A stretch of DNA of 64,000 nt from Cupriavidus consociatus (lineage in GTDB: Bacteria; Pseudomonadota; Gammaproteobacteria; Burkholderiales; Burkholderiaceae), in the NCBI RefSeq assembly GCF_017814975.1, contig NZ_JAGIQA010000007.1, forward strand, positions 124,001 to 188,000. Reading direction: 5' to 3'. A model generated the notes under the pieces. It was not told the origin of the DNA and searched no databases. It was given only the letters and a program-made list of their open reading frames with translations. The translations under genes were made by a program, and so were the position numbers. Positions 45,027 through 54,919 of this stretch are shown in pieces. The stretch's first letter is position 1, and each line of letters opens with the position of its first letter.

Positions 45027-45347
45027 TCACCGCGCCGTCTGATACGCCATGCGGAATCCGCCAGCATTCTCTTGCGCAAGGATGTTGCTGACCACGCGAG
45101 GCGTCAGCGGTCCCGACACGCTCAATTCAATCCACGAGTCAGACATCTCTCGCGCGATGTACAGCGCCGCATCGTGCTCGCAGAAGTACGCGAACGCGAG
45201 GCCCTGACCGATGGCGTGCTCGCTTCCTGCCTGGAGGCGTGCGAGGCAGTGCGGGCATACCCGCTCGCGCGCACCCTCGAGGCCGTCCAGGCTTTCGACG
45301 TAGAACTGCAGCAAGTAGGCTGGTATCGACATGGGACTGCGGCCCAT
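45027..45347 (-). CDS. Small Cys/His-containing protein of unknown function
   Basis: 106 residues, soluble. CPHC (31-34) and FCEH (55-58) could form a four-ligand zinc site. The rest is a mixed alpha/beta sequence (SMSD-SWIELSVSG-PLTPRVVSNIL). No family recognised. Start is uncertain: ATG at 45347 or 45332, neither with a clear ribosome-binding site. It stands alone between the DUF2092 gene and ktrA, on the same strand. Confidence 0.6.
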   Translation of the reverse strand: MGRSPMSIPAYLLQFYVESLDGLEGARERVCPHCLARLQAGSEHAIGQGLAFAYFCEHDAALYIAREMSDSWIELSVSGPLTPRVVSNILAQENAGGFRMAYQTAR

Positions 45348-45415
45348 GATGACAAGCCGCTTTTAAGCGCTCATCAGGCTGACCGCGATGGTGAATTCAT
45401 CGAGTTCTTTCGCCC

Positions 45416-46114
45416 CTATCCCTTCTCCGAACTGCCGGCAAATCGCTCGATCTTGCTGGTCAGCCCCGACACCACCAGCAGGTCGCCGGGCAGGACCATG
45501 GTGGCCGCCGTGGCGTGCTCGAACTCCGCGCTGCCGCGCTTGATGCCTACCACGGTCACGCCGAATTGCTCCCGGACATGGGACATCAGCAAGGTCTTGT
45601 TATGGGTGGATGCGGGCGCGTGGATCCTCGCGATGGCGAAGCCGTCGTCGAACTCGATGAAGTCGATCATCTTGCCGGTGATCAGGTGGGCTACCCGCGC
45701 GCCCATGTCCGCTTCCGGATAGACGACGTGGTGCGCACCGATACGTTGCGCGATCTGTCCGTGCTCGGCCGTAAACGCCTTGACCCAGATATCCTGGATC
45801 TGCAGCTCGGTCAGCGCCATCAGCGTCATCAGGCTTGACGACATGTCGGTACCGATGCCCACGATGGCGTGCGAGAAATCCGCCACGCCGAGCTGGCGCA
45901 TGACGTTGACATCGGTCGAGTCGGCCTGGATCGCGCAGGTCAGCACATTGGACCACCGCTGCACCAGGTCGGGATCCCGGTCGATGCCCATCACGTCATG
46001 CCCCAGCCGCATCAGCGACTGCGCCACGGAACCGCCAAAGCGCCCCAATCCGATCACGGCCACACTGTCGCCTGCCGAGAAGGCGAACTGTTCGGAAAAC
46101 AATCTAGCCAACAA
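45416..46114 (-). CDS. ktrA: KtrA-type potassium uptake regulatory subunit (RCK/TrkA domain)
   Basis: 232 residues: an RCK_N Rossmann domain (VAVIGLGRFGG, 18-28; Asp in MGIDRD) that binds NAD(H)/ATP and an RCK_C domain (about 150-225). It gates the KtrB channel-like transporter from the cytosol. The start is a TTG at 46114, placed seven bases after GAGGAG; the gene overlaps the ktrB stop by 11 bases, so translation is coupled. The only ATG-initiated alternative runs far back inside ktrB. Confidence 0.88.
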   Translation of the reverse strand: MLARLFSEQFAFSAGDSVAVIGLGRFGGSVAQSLMRLGHDVMGIDRDPDLVQRWSNVLTCAIQADSTDVNVMRQLGVADFSHAIVGIGTDMSSSLMTLMALTELQIQDIWVKAFTAEHGQIAQRIGAHHVVYPEADMGARVAHLITGKMIDFIEFDDGFAIARIHAPASTHNKTLLMSHVREQFGVTVVGIKRGSAEFEHATAATMVLPGDLLVVSGLTSKIERFAGSSEKG

Positions 46115-47432
46115 TTGGATGCTCCTCGGGGTAACGGTACGGCGTACGGCGCTCGCCCATGGCAAGGGACACCGCGAGCGTGATGGTGCCGACCCGGCCG
46201 GCATACATCAACGCGGCCAGGATCAACTGGGCGGAAGCCGGGAGTTCGGCGGTGATGCCGGTCGACAGGCCCGCGGAGCCGAAGGCCGCGATGACCTCGA
46301 AGATGACCTGGTCGGTCGGGAATTCCGTGACAAACAGGATGGCCAGCGTCCCGATCGTCGTCAGCGCGCTGCCCAGCACCAGCACCGTGATCGCCTGCCG
46401 CTGCGCCGAACTGCTGACGCGGCGCCCGAAGGCTTCGCTGTCGCCACGCCCGCGGATCTCGGCAATCACCAGCAGCGCCAGGATCGCGATGGTGCCAACC
46501 TTGACGCCGCCGGCGGTACTGGCGCTGCCGCCACCGACAAACATCAGGAAGTAGTGCAGCGCCATGCTTTCATGGGTCAGGCCGCCGATGTCGATGGTGT
46601 TGAAGCCGACGGTGCGCGCGGAGACCGAAGCAAAGGCCGCCGACAGCAGCTTCTGCCCCGCCGCCATCGGGCCGAGCGTGCGCGCATTGGTCCACTCGAA
46701 CATCAGCACGCCGGCCATGCCCGCCAGGAACAGCACCCCGGTGGTGGCCAGCGTCAGCTTGCTGTGCAGCGACCAGCGGTGCGGGCGGAAGGTCTTGTTG
46801 CGCAGGTCGTGCAGCACCGGGAAGCCGATGCCGCCGACCAGCGCCGCCACCATCACCGGCAGCAGCACCCACTGGTCGGCGGCATAGCGGACCAGGCTGT
46901 CGGCATGTGTCGAGAAGCCGGCATTGTTGTAGGAGGATATGGCATGGAACAGCCCGTTCCAGGCGGCGTCGCCCCAAGGCGCGCCATAGACGGAGTGCAG
47001 CCGCCACGCCAGCCAGGCGGCCAGCAGCAGTTCCATCCCGATCGTCACCACCAGCACCAGCCTGGCCACGCCGACGATATCGCCCAGCCCGATCGCGCGG
47101 GTCTCGGCCTGGGTCAGCAGCTTGGTGCGCAGCCTCAGCGAGCGGTTGACCATCAGCCCCAGCAGCGTCGACGCCGTCATCATGCCGAATCCGCCAAGCT
47201 GGAACAGCACCATGATGACGGCCTGGCCAAAGCCGGACCAGTACGTGCCGGTATCGACCACGATCAGCCCGGCCACGCACACCGCGGACACCGCCGTGAA
47301 GAACGCGGTCAGCCACGGTACGCTGCCCCCGCCGTCGCGCGACCAGGGCAGCATCAGCAGCACGCTGCCCGCCACGATGGCCAGCAGGAACCCCATGGCG
47401 ACGGCGCGGGCAGGATGCAGGGACGCTCTCAT
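46104..47432 (-). CDS. ktrB: KtrB/TrkH-family potassium transporter
   Basis: 442 residues, eight helices and four half-membrane P-loops. The filter glycines are visible in each loop: AVCVAGL, SYNNAGFSTH, SARTVGFNT and FGSAGLSTG, a KtrB-type set implying Na+-coupled K+ uptake. The length is that of KtrB rather than TrkH (480-plus). Two in-frame starts (47432 and 47468) are possible; 47432 gives a standard N terminus. Operon with ktrA. Confidence 0.92.
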   Translation of the reverse strand: MRASLHPARAVAMGFLLAIVAGSVLLMLPWSRDGGGSVPWLTAFFTAVSAVCVAGLIVVDTGTYWSGFGQAVIMVLFQLGGFGMMTASTLLGLMVNRSLRLRTKLLTQAETRAIGLGDIVGVARLVLVVTIGMELLLAAWLAWRLHSVYGAPWGDAAWNGLFHAISSYNNAGFSTHADSLVRYAADQWVLLPVMVAALVGGIGFPVLHDLRNKTFRPHRWSLHSKLTLATTGVLFLAGMAGVLMFEWTNARTLGPMAAGQKLLSAAFASVSARTVGFNTIDIGGLTHESMALHYFLMFVGGGSASTAGGVKVGTIAILALLVIAEIRGRGDSEAFGRRVSSSAQRQAITVLVLGSALTTIGTLAILFVTEFPTDQVIFEVIAAFGSAGLSTGITAELPASAQLILAALMYAGRVGTITLAVSLAMGERRTPYRYPEEHPIVG

Positions 47433-47531
47433 GCAGGCATTGTGTGCCTTGGCGCGCCACAAATCCATGTGTGCAGCGCAGCACCCGTGTCCCGGCGTCG
47501 GCCGCGACGTGGCAGCGCGGGCCCCGCTGGC

Positions 47532-48974
47532 CTAGCGCGCAGGCGCCGACCGCAGGAAGCCGGCCGAAATCTCTCCTGCCAGCTGGGCGATCGCTTCGAG
47601 CTCCTCCCCGGTCAGCGCCCCGGTAAAGCGCGCCTCGCCCCAGTCGCCGCAGATCAGGGCCACGCAGCGATTACGCACCCGCACCGGGATCAGCAGCAGC
47701 GCGCGGGCATCGGGCATGGCCTGGCGATACCAGCGCGGCACGCGATGCGCGGCCTCCTTGTCAAAGGAGTCTTCGATCAGCAACGGCCGGTCTGCCAGCG
47801 TGGCGAAGTGGAATACATCCGGAACGAAGCCCTCCTCGAAGGACAGCTGGTCGAGCTTGTCGCGCATGCCTTCGCCAAAGGCCAGCCGCGCACCGAAGCG
47901 CCTGGCCGACGGATTCAGCAGCATCAGGAAGCAGCGCGAGAAGTTCAGCGCGCGCATGGCTGACTCCAGCGCAAAGGGCGCAAGCTCGGCAATGGACATC
48001 GCCTTGCCCTCCTGCCGGACTTCGGCGACGACCCGTTGCAGCCTCGCCAGCGCGTCGGCTGGCTTGCCGCCTTGCTCGCCGGGATCACCCCCGGCCTGGC
48101 TGGCGGCGTCGGTGGCCGCCATCGAGGTCGTGAGCACCCTGGCCTGCTCCAGCGCCCCCCCGAGATGCCCCGGTTCCAGGCCCACCCGTTGCGCCTCGGC
48201 CAGCAACTGACTGTCCGCCGTTGGGTCGTCCTGGCCCGCCAGGATCGACGCGGCGGCCTGCGACGACAATCGGGCGACGGCGCCCAGCCAGTCGGCGTGC
48301 GTCTCCGGCATGGCGCCTTCCGGCAACGGGGGCGCGCTCATGGCGCCGGCAATCAACGGGGGCAAGCGCCATTTGATAGCAGCCGCCCGGGCAATCTCGC
48401 CGAGCGACACGCCCAGGACTTCGCGGCAGGCCTCGTCTTCGCCGATCTGCTCTCCGGCCTCGCACATTGCGGTAATGCGGTCCCACGCCTCCGGCACATA
48501 CAGGATCAGCAGCAGCCGGCTCACATGGTGCATCAGGGTGCAGACCACGGCCTCTTCCCCGTCAGCGATGCCCCGCGCTTCTGCCAGGGTCCGGGTGAAT
48601 TCCGCCGCGACCATGGCCTGCTTGAGCGCTTGCGCGGCCCGTGGCCGGTTCTCCGGCACGGTCTGGAAAAAGTCGAGCACGCGCACGCCCAGCGTCAGGT
48701 GGATGACCGTATCCACCCCCAGCACCATGATCGCGCGCGAAACGGTGGTGACCTCGCCGCCGAACGACCGGTACATGGCGGAGTTGGACAGCCGGATGAT
48801 CTTCTGCGACAGGCTGAAGTCCGACAGGATGCTGCTGGCCATTTCGCCGACGTTGCGCTCCGCATCCAGCGAACTGAAGACATGATCGATGCAATACTGC
48901 AGCGTCGGAAAGTCGCCCTGCTCGGCGAGCCTGGCCCAGAGTTGGTCGAGGAATGCCTGCATGTCCATGGCCAT
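47532..48974 (-). CDS. HDOD domain protein with C-terminal GAF-like domain
   Basis: 480 residues: an HDOD domain (about 15-215, with LSDFSLSQKIIRLSNSAMYR and SRAIMVLGVD), a linker, then a GAF-like sensor (about 330-470, RCVALICGDWGEARF). HDOD proteins act in signal transduction without HD-phosphohydrolase activity. It starts three bases after the GGDEF-EAL gene stop and is co-transcribed with it, so the two probably form one c-di-GMP-linked pathway. It precedes ktrB by 99 bases. Confidence 0.88.
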   Translation of the reverse strand: MAMDMQAFLDQLWARLAEQGDFPTLQYCIDHVFSSLDAERNVGEMASSILSDFSLSQKIIRLSNSAMYRSFGGEVTTVSRAIMVLGVDTVIHLTLGVRVLDFFQTVPENRPRAAQALKQAMVAAEFTRTLAEARGIADGEEAVVCTLMHHVSRLLLILYVPEAWDRITAMCEAGEQIGEDEACREVLGVSLGEIARAAAIKWRLPPLIAGAMSAPPLPEGAMPETHADWLGAVARLSSQAAASILAGQDDPTADSQLLAEAQRVGLEPGHLGGALEQARVLTTSMAATDAASQAGGDPGEQGGKPADALARLQRVVAEVRQEGKAMSIAELAPFALESAMRALNFSRCFLMLLNPSARRFGARLAFGEGMRDKLDQLSFEEGFVPDVFHFATLADRPLLIEDSFDKEAAHRVPRWYRQAMPDARALLLIPVRVRNRCVALICGDWGEARFTGALTGEELEAIAQLAGEISAGFLRSAPAR

Positions 48975-48977
48975 GCC

Positions 48978-50759
48978 TCACCGCGGCAACAGGGTCGGGG
49001 CGTCCAGGCGCCACCTGCCCTCGGCGAATGCCGCCTCGAGGTCGGCGGGAGTCATGGCGTGCCCATAGTGCCAGCCCTGTGCCATCTCGCAGCGCTGCGC
49101 GGCCAGCAGCTCGCGCTGGCATGCGGTCTCGACGCCTTCGGCGATCGCCGCCAGCCCGAGCTCGCGCGCCAGCGAGAGGACTGCATAGACGATGGTCTGC
49201 GCGTGCGGCGAATCGACCATGTCGGCGACAAAGCTGCGGTCGATCTTCAGTGCCGACAGCGGAAACCGGCGCAGGTACGACAGGCTGGAATAGCCGGTGC
49301 CAAAATCGTCCACCGCAAAGCGGATGCCCAGCGCCCGCAACTCGGTCAGGACATTGCCCGCCGCCTCGGGATCGATCATCAGCGCGCCTTCGGTAATCTC
49401 CAGCACCAGCCGGCCGGCGCAGACACCGGTATCGCGGATCGCACTGCGCACCTGGTCGGCAAAGCCGGGATGACTGAACTGCACCGGCGACACATTGACC
49501 GACACGTAGCCGACCTGCGCGCCCTTTGCATCCCACATGGCAAGCTGGGCGCAAGCGCAACGCAGCACCCAGGCGCCGAGATGATGGATCAGGCCGTTGT
49601 TCTCTGCGACCGGCACGAAGATCCCGGGAGACACGGGGCGGCCGGCCCGCTCCCATCGCATCAGTGCCTCCACCGCGCACAGGTTCCTGCCATCGAGACT
49701 GACGATGGGCTGGTACTGCAGGGACAGCTCGCCGTTATGCACGGCCTCGAACAGGTCTTGCTCGATGCGGAACTGCTCGTTCAGCTTCTCGTCGAACTCC
49801 GGCGAATAGCGGAAATAGCGATTGCCGCCCAATGCTTTCGCCTCGTACATGGCCCGGTCGGCGCGCCGCAGCAACTCGGCGTCGGAATCCTCGCCGCCGC
49901 TGGCGAAGGCCAGCCCGATACTGGTGGTGACGCGGATCTGGCGCGCCGACAGCTGGAACGGCTGCCGGCAAATCCGCATGACCTGTTCCAGGATGTCGGC
50001 GGCGGCCTCCTCGGCTGCGATGTTTTCGAGCAGCAAGACGAACTCATCGCCGCCCAGCCGCGCCACGGTGTCCGTGCCGCGCAGCACGCCGCGCAAGCGG
50101 GCCGCCATTTCCTTCAGCAAGGCATCGCCGGCGCCATGCCCGAGGGAATCGTTGATCTTCTTGAACCCGTCCAGGTCCATCAGCGCCACCGCGAGCCGGC
50201 GTCCTGCCGGATGCTCTCCGGCCAGGTATTGTTCAATGCGGCGGCGAATGAGGTCGCGGTTGCCGATCCCGGTCAACGGATCGACCAGCGACTGTTCGGT
50301 CAGCTGCTGCAGCCTCTGCATCCACGCCGTGACATCGGTCCCGAACAGCAGCAGCGACGCCTGCCCGGCTTCGTCGATGTCGCGGCAGATATGCAGCTCA
50401 AGGTACCGGTTTCCCGCCGAGGCGTCGGTGAAGCGGACGGTTGCCCGCCGGGCCTGGCCATCCAGCAGGCAGGCCTGCCACAGTGCCGCGGTGCGTTCGT
50501 ATTCGCCGATGGGGAGAATGTCGCGCAGGGACGCGCGGCACAGATAGGCGTAGGGAAGGCCCAGCAGCGCGCCCGACGCCCGGGTCGCGTTCAGGATCTG
50601 GCCGGTGACACTGACATGCAGCGCCAGCCCTTCCGACGTTTCCAGCAAGGCCCAGCCGTGCCGCCCGGCGGGTGCTGGCATCGCGCCATCCGCCTCGTCG
50701 TCGCGGGTCCATTCCGCTCCGTCGTTCGCCAGGACGGCGTCATACGTGAATGCGTGCAT
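48978..50759 (-). CDS. PAS-GGDEF-EAL c-di-GMP turnover protein
   Basis: 593 residues: PAS-like domain (about 35-150), GGDEF domain (about 155-320) and EAL domain (about 325-585). The diguanylate cyclase site GGDEF (236-240) is intact, with an RxxD product-inhibition site (RGTD, 227-230) exactly five residues before. The EAL site is complete (EAL at 364-366; [27 protein letters not shown]). Both synthesis and hydrolysis of c-di-GMP are possible, selected by the PAS signal. No membrane segment. First gene of the unit with the HDOD protein. Confidence 0.93.
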   Translation of the reverse strand: MHAFTYDAVLANDGAEWTRDDEADGAMPAPAGRHGWALLETSEGLALHVSVTGQILNATRASGALLGLPYAYLCRASLRDILPIGEYERTAALWQACLLDGQARRATVRFTDASAGNRYLELHICRDIDEAGQASLLLFGTDVTAWMQRLQQLTEQSLVDPLTGIGNRDLIRRRIEQYLAGEHPAGRRLAVALMDLDGFKKINDSLGHGAGDALLKEMAARLRGVLRGTDTVARLGGDEFVLLLENIAAEEAAADILEQVMRICRQPFQLSARQIRVTTSIGLAFASGGEDSDAELLRRADRAMYEAKALGGNRYFRYSPEFDEKLNEQFRIEQDLFEAVHNGELSLQYQPIVSLDGRNLCAVEALMRWERAGRPVSPGIFVPVAENNGLIHHLGAWVLRCACAQLAMWDAKGAQVGYVSVNVSPVQFSHPGFADQVRSAIRDTGVCAGRLVLEITEGALMIDPEAAGNVLTELRALGIRFAVDDFGTGYSSLSYLRRFPLSALKIDRSFVADMVDSPHAQTIVYAVLSLARELGLAAIAEGVETACQRELLAAQRCEMAQGWHYGHAMTPADLEAAFAEGRWRLDAPTLLPR

Positions 50760-51104
50760 ACGGTGTGAATCGACCCGCCCTGCCCGGCCACGCTGTCGCC
50801 GGAAATTGTTGTCATGCCAGGACCTTGACGACAGGACGCGTCAACCCTGTCGGTACCCGGCACGGTATTTGTAAAGTCCCGATTCTATTACGGTGCACGG
50901 CGAATAAGGAAGCGCACTGCGCAGGCTGTGGAAACGCCGCGACGCCATGCAGCCGGGGGAGGCTTGCGCCCGGATTTCCGGCCGCGCCGGATGTCGCGAA
51001 ACCCGCCAAAAACGTACAGCGAGCTGTCGCCACGGTGGACAAACCCGTTCGGATTGTCGAGACTTGGCCAGATCCGCGTGCATTCATCCTGCAGCACCTT
51101 TGCC
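50760..51104. other. 345-base intergenic region without a convincing gene
   Basis: Lower GC than its surroundings. It separates the divergent GGDEF-EAL and PD-(D/E)XK-like genes and must hold both promoters. A minus-strand frame of 72 codons (50888-51106) is less Arg-biased than usual shadows but has no ribosome-binding site. Confidence 0.5.
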
Positions 51105-52484
51105 ATGCCACCGTTGCCCTCGCCTCCCTTGCTCGATGCAACGCTGCGCGCCGTCGCGCGCCGCTATCGCCTGCCGGCAAGCGCCGCCGCGATTTCCGGG
51201 CAGCAGGCCGCCGGCGCGGCAACGGCGCTCGCACTCGCGATCGAGGAGGCCCGCGCGGCGATGGCACGAGGTGAAACGCCGGGCGCGGCACTGAAAGACC
51301 GCTTCATCGACGCGCTCGCGCGCCTGATCCGCGAAGCGCTGCGCACGGACGCCGGCGACCCGGTGTTCCAGGCCATGATCATGCGGCACCGGGCGGCGCA
51401 CGTACGCGAGTACGCGTCGCTGTCCGCGGGCGCCGACCAGGATCGCCGCCAGGTCCGGATGGCCGTCAATGCGATCGCCCATCCGGGCCGGCAGCAACGC
51501 CTCGTGCCGGGTCCGCAACGCGAGGCATTGGCCCGGCTTCATGCATCCACCTCGGCGTCATCGTGGTCCGCGCTGCACGATACCGGACGCGGCCTGCTCG
51601 GCATGCCGGAGATCGCGAATGAAGCGCCGGGCCTGGCGCGGCTGCTCGACAGTCCCGCGCTGAAGCGCTTGCAGCGGCTTGAAGCGCTGGAGGCCGATGA
51701 CCTGGTGCGTCAATACCGGACGCTGTGGGACCGGCAGGGCCCGCGCCCGGGAAGCGCCACCGCCAGTGCGCAAGGCGTCGCCGCCCGCCGGCGTGGCGCT
51801 GCCACCGAAGCACAGGCCGCGCAGGCACTGGAGGCACTGGCGCAGCGGCTCAACCAGGCCGAGGGAGCGCCGGCCTCATACCGCGTCGTGACCTCGATGC
51901 GCGTACCGGCCTCGATCCCCGCCACGCATGATCGCGCCAAGACCGAATGGGACGCCGTCCTGCTCAGGCAACTGCCGCCAGCCGATGCGGTACCGGCCTG
52001 GGAAATCTGCCTGCTCGCGGAGGCCAAGGCCTCCGTCGATGCGGCCACGACCGACCTGCCGAAGCTGCTGCGCGGATTGCGCTTGCTGGCACATGCGGAC
52101 CCGGACGTGGTCTATGCGTTCGAGACGCAGCAAGGGACAGTGCGCCTGCACGGCGCCTCGCTCAGCGCGCTGCATACCGAAGAGGCCGGCCTGCCCGGCC
52201 TGGTGCTGTATTGCTGCGATGCGCCTGCCGAAGCCAGTCCGCGCCTGCTCGGTGCCGCCAGCCGCATGCAGCTGCTGTCGGCGCAGGCCAGCCTTGAGTT
52301 CGCCGGCAAGCTCGAGGAAGGCCAGGCCGCGGAAGCCCCCGCGCTTGCGCCTGTGTGGCACGAGCTGCTGGAATCGCCCCGGTGGCGCGGCGTGCTCAAC
52401 CAATATCCGACGCTGTGGCAAGTCCGCGAACTGATGGTCCATCCTGGCGACCTGATGGCCGCGATCGACAGGGCTGGTGCCTGA
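51105..52484 (+). CDS. Unannotated protein with PD-(D/E)XK nuclease-like core
   Basis: 459 residues. A helical N-terminal part (1-210), then a region fitting the PD-(D/E)XK order: a helix with Glu235 (GAATEAQAAQALEALAQRL), a strand (YRVVTSMRVPAS), a strand with Asp283 (EWDAVLL) and a strand with Glu306-x-Lys308 (CLLAEAKAS), followed by a long helix. The C-terminal 150 residues are unassigned. The pattern suggests a DNA-processing nuclease, but no family match is recalled. It is convergent with DNA polymerase II, 24 bases from stop to stop. Start at 51105 by coding character; weak ribosome-binding site. Confidence 0.7.
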   Translation: MPPLPSPPLLDATLRAVARRYRLPASAAAISGQQAAGAATALALAIEEARAAMARGETPGAALKDRFIDALARLIREALRTDAGDPVFQAMIMRHRAAHVREYASLSAGADQDRRQVRMAVNAIAHPGRQQRLVPGPQREALARLHASTSASSWSALHDTGRGLLGMPEIANEAPGLARLLDSPALKRLQRLEALEADDLVRQYRTLWDRQGPRPGSATASAQGVAARRRGAATEAQAAQALEALAQRLNQAEGAPASYRVVTSMRVPASIPATHDRAKTEWDAVLLRQLPPADAVPAWEICLLAEAKASVDAATTDLPKLLRGLRLLAHADPDVVYAFETQQGTVRLHGASLSALHTEEAGLPGLVLYCCDAPAEASPRLLGAASRMQLLSAQASLEFAGKLEEGQAAEAPALAPVWHELLESPRWRGVLNQYPTLWQVRELMVHPGDLMAAIDRAGA

Positions 52485-52508
52485 CGTGCCAGGGGCGGCA
52501 ACGCTGGC

Positions 52509-54875
52509 CTACTGCGCGAACAACGTCATCTGCCCCGACAACAGCCGCTCGAAATCATCGTCCAGGAACGGCAGGATCGCATCGGCAATCGGCTGCAATT
52601 GCTTGCCGACGTAGTGGTCATAGTCGATCGGCGCGGAACGGCATTCCAGCGGCTCCGGTCCTGCCGTGGTCATCAGATAGCTGATCCAGCCGCCCTGCTG
52701 GTACTGGCGCGGGCGCCCGTGGCGCTCGTTGTAGTCATCGGCGATGCGGGCGGCCCGCACGTGCGGCGGCACGTTGCGCTGGTATTCCTCCAGCCTGCGC
52801 CGCAGCCGCTTGCGATAGACCAGCTGCTCGTCGAGCTCCCCCGCCAGCGTGCGGCGCACGATGTCGCGCACATAGTCCTGGTACGGCTCGCGGTTGAAGA
52901 CCTTCTCGTAAAGCGCCTGCTGGAACTGCTGCGCGAGCGGCGACCAGTCCGTGCGCACCGTCTCGAGCCCCTTGAACACCATCTCGACCGTGCCGTCGGC
53001 CCGCTCCACCTGGCCGGCGTAGCGCTTCTTGCTGCCGAGGTCGGTGCCGCGGATGGTCGGCATCAGGAAGCGGCGGAAATGGGTCTCGAACTGCAGTTCA
53101 AGCGCGCTTTCCAGGCCATAGGTTTGCCACAGGTGGTCGCGCCACCAGTCGTTGACGTAGGCCACCAGGCTGCGGCCGATCTGCTGCGCATCGGCTTCGG
53201 TGCGCGCGCGGCGCAGCCAGACGAAGGTGGAATCCGTGTCGCCATAGATCACCTCGTAGCCGCGCGCCTCGACCAGCGCCCGCGTCTGCCGCATGATCTC
53301 GTGCCCGCGCATGGTGATCGACGACGCCAGCCGCGGATCGAAGAAACGGCATCCGCTTGACCCCAGCACGCCGTAGAACGCGTTCATGATGATCTTGAGC
53401 GCCTGCGCGAGCGGCTTGTTGCGGTCACGCTTGGCCGCCTCGCGGCCCTGCCAGACCCGGGCGACGATCGCCGGCAGGCAATGTTTGGTCCGCGAGAAGC
53501 GCGCGCCGCGAAAGCCGGGAACCGAGTCGGCATCATCCGGATGCGCCAGTCCCTCGACCAGTCCGATGGGATCGATCAGGAAGGTGCGGATGATCGACGG
53601 ATAGAGGCTCTTGTAGTCCAGCACCAGCACCGATTCATAGAGCCCCGGCCGCGAATCCATGACGAAGCCGCCGGGGCTGGCCTCCGGTGCCAGCTCGCCG
53701 AGGTTGGGCGCGACATAGCCCTGGCGGTGCATCAGGGGCATGTAGAGATGCGTGAAGGCGGCAACCGAACCGCCACTGCGGTCTGCCGCCAGGCCCGTGA
53801 CCGTGGCGCGCTCGAGCAGGAACGACAGCAGCTCCGTTTTCTCGAAGATGCGCGTCACCAGCTCGCAATCGCGCAGGTTGTAGCGCGCCAGCGCCGGCTT
53901 GTCCTGCTCGAACATGCGGTCGATGGCATCCATGCGGTCGTACGGATTGTCGATCGCCTTGCCCTCGCCGAGCAGCGTCTGCGCCACCGATTCCAGGCTG
54001 AACGACGGGAAGCTCCACGTGGCCGACCGCAGCGCCTCGATGCCGTCGAGGATCAGCCGGCCCGGCGCGCTGGCGAAATAGTGCTGCTGCGCGTTGTGCT
54101 CGCGCCATTCCATTTCCGCGCCGCCGCGGCCGAGGCGCAGCGGCAACTGGAAGCGCCGCGCATGCTCGACCAGCACGCGCAGGTCGAACTGGACCAGGTT
54201 CCAGCCGATGATCGCGTCGGGGTCGTGACGGGCCAGCCACTGGTTCAGCTTCTCCAGCAGCTCCGGCCGAGTCGCGCAGTATTCAAGCGAGAAATCGGCA
54301 GCGCCCGGCTCCTGCGGCGCAGCGCCCAGCATATAGACCTGGCGCTGGCCGCAGCCTTCGAGCGCAATCGAATACAGCTCGCCAAAGGCGTTGGTTTCGA
54401 TATCGAGCGACACCAGCCGCAGCGTGGGCCGGTAGTCCGCCGAAGGCTTCAACTGGGCGTTGCGCATGACGCCCTCGCCGTCCGGCTCCCCTTCGAACCA
54501 CACCGGCGCCGTGATGAAGCGCTCCATCAGGTAGCGCTCGGGCGGACGGATATCGGCTTCGTAGACGTCGACGCCGGCATCGCGCAGCGAACGGCCGAGC
54601 TGGATCAACTGCCGATGCTGCCGGCAATACAGGCCGATGACCGGCCTGCCGCGGAAGTCCTGCAGCTGCAGCGGGCGCAACTCGACCTCGCGCTCGTGGC
54701 GCAGCAGCGCCTCGGCACGCTCGCGTTGGGCCTCGGGGATGAATGCGACCGACGGCTGATACGGCAGGCGCAGCCGGCGCGGCCCCTCGTCGGTGGCCAG
54801 CCAGACCTCGACCTCGGTGCCGGCCGGGGTATCGCGCCAATGCCGGGTCAGGATGAAACCCTGCTGGAGTGCCAC
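52509..54875 (-). CDS. polB: DNA polymerase II (family B)
   Basis: 788 residues, near E. coli Pol II (783). The proofreading exonuclease motifs are complete: Asp158/Glu160 (DIE), Asp231 (VQFDLR) and Tyr332-x3-Asp336. Polymerase motifs: DYKSLYPSI (420-428), KxxxNxxYG (494-502) and YGDTDS (544-549). It restarts forks and performs accurate or mutagenic translesion synthesis after damage. GTG start at 54875, with AAAGG upstream. Its 3' end is tail-to-tail with the nuclease-like gene. Confidence 0.96.
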   Translation of the reverse strand: MALQQGFILTRHWRDTPAGTEVEVWLATDEGPRRLRLPYQPSVAFIPEAQRERAEALLRHEREVELRPLQLQDFRGRPVIGLYCRQHRQLIQLGRSLRDAGVDVYEADIRPPERYLMERFITAPVWFEGEPDGEGVMRNAQLKPSADYRPTLRLVSLDIETNAFGELYSIALEGCGQRQVYMLGAAPQEPGAADFSLEYCATRPELLEKLNQWLARHDPDAIIGWNLVQFDLRVLVEHARRFQLPLRLGRGGAEMEWREHNAQQHYFASAPGRLILDGIEALRSATWSFPSFSLESVAQTLLGEGKAIDNPYDRMDAIDRMFEQDKPALARYNLRDCELVTRIFEKTELLSFLLERATVTGLAADRSGGSVAAFTHLYMPLMHRQGYVAPNLGELAPEASPGGFVMDSRPGLYESVLVLDYKSLYPSIIRTFLIDPIGLVEGLAHPDDADSVPGFRGARFSRTKHCLPAIVARVWQGREAAKRDRNKPLAQALKIIMNAFYGVLGSSGCRFFDPRLASSITMRGHEIMRQTRALVEARGYEVIYGDTDSTFVWLRRARTEADAQQIGRSLVAYVNDWWRDHLWQTYGLESALELQFETHFRRFLMPTIRGTDLGSKKRYAGQVERADGTVEMVFKGLETVRTDWSPLAQQFQQALYEKVFNREPYQDYVRDIVRRTLAGELDEQLVYRKRLRRRLEEYQRNVPPHVRAARIADDYNERHGRPRQYQQGGWISYLMTTAGPEPLECRSAPIDYDHYVGKQLQPIADAILPFLDDDFERLLSGQMTLFAQ

Positions 54876-54919
54876 GCTCAGGCCTTTAGAGTCAAACCAA
54901 TATCGACGTGATTTTAGCG

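Noticed and set aside
45780-47963. 727-codon open frame on the plus strand
   Set aside because: Antisense to ktrA, ktrB and the HDOD gene; no ribosome-binding site or domain.
48036-50768. 910-codon open frame on the plus strand
   Set aside because: Antisense to the HDOD and GGDEF-EAL genes, whose complete motifs prove the minus strand is coding.
50888-51106. 72-codon minus-strand frame in the gap before the nuclease-like gene
   Set aside because: Composition is more protein-like than most shadows, but it has no ribosome-binding site and its start overlaps the divergent start codon.
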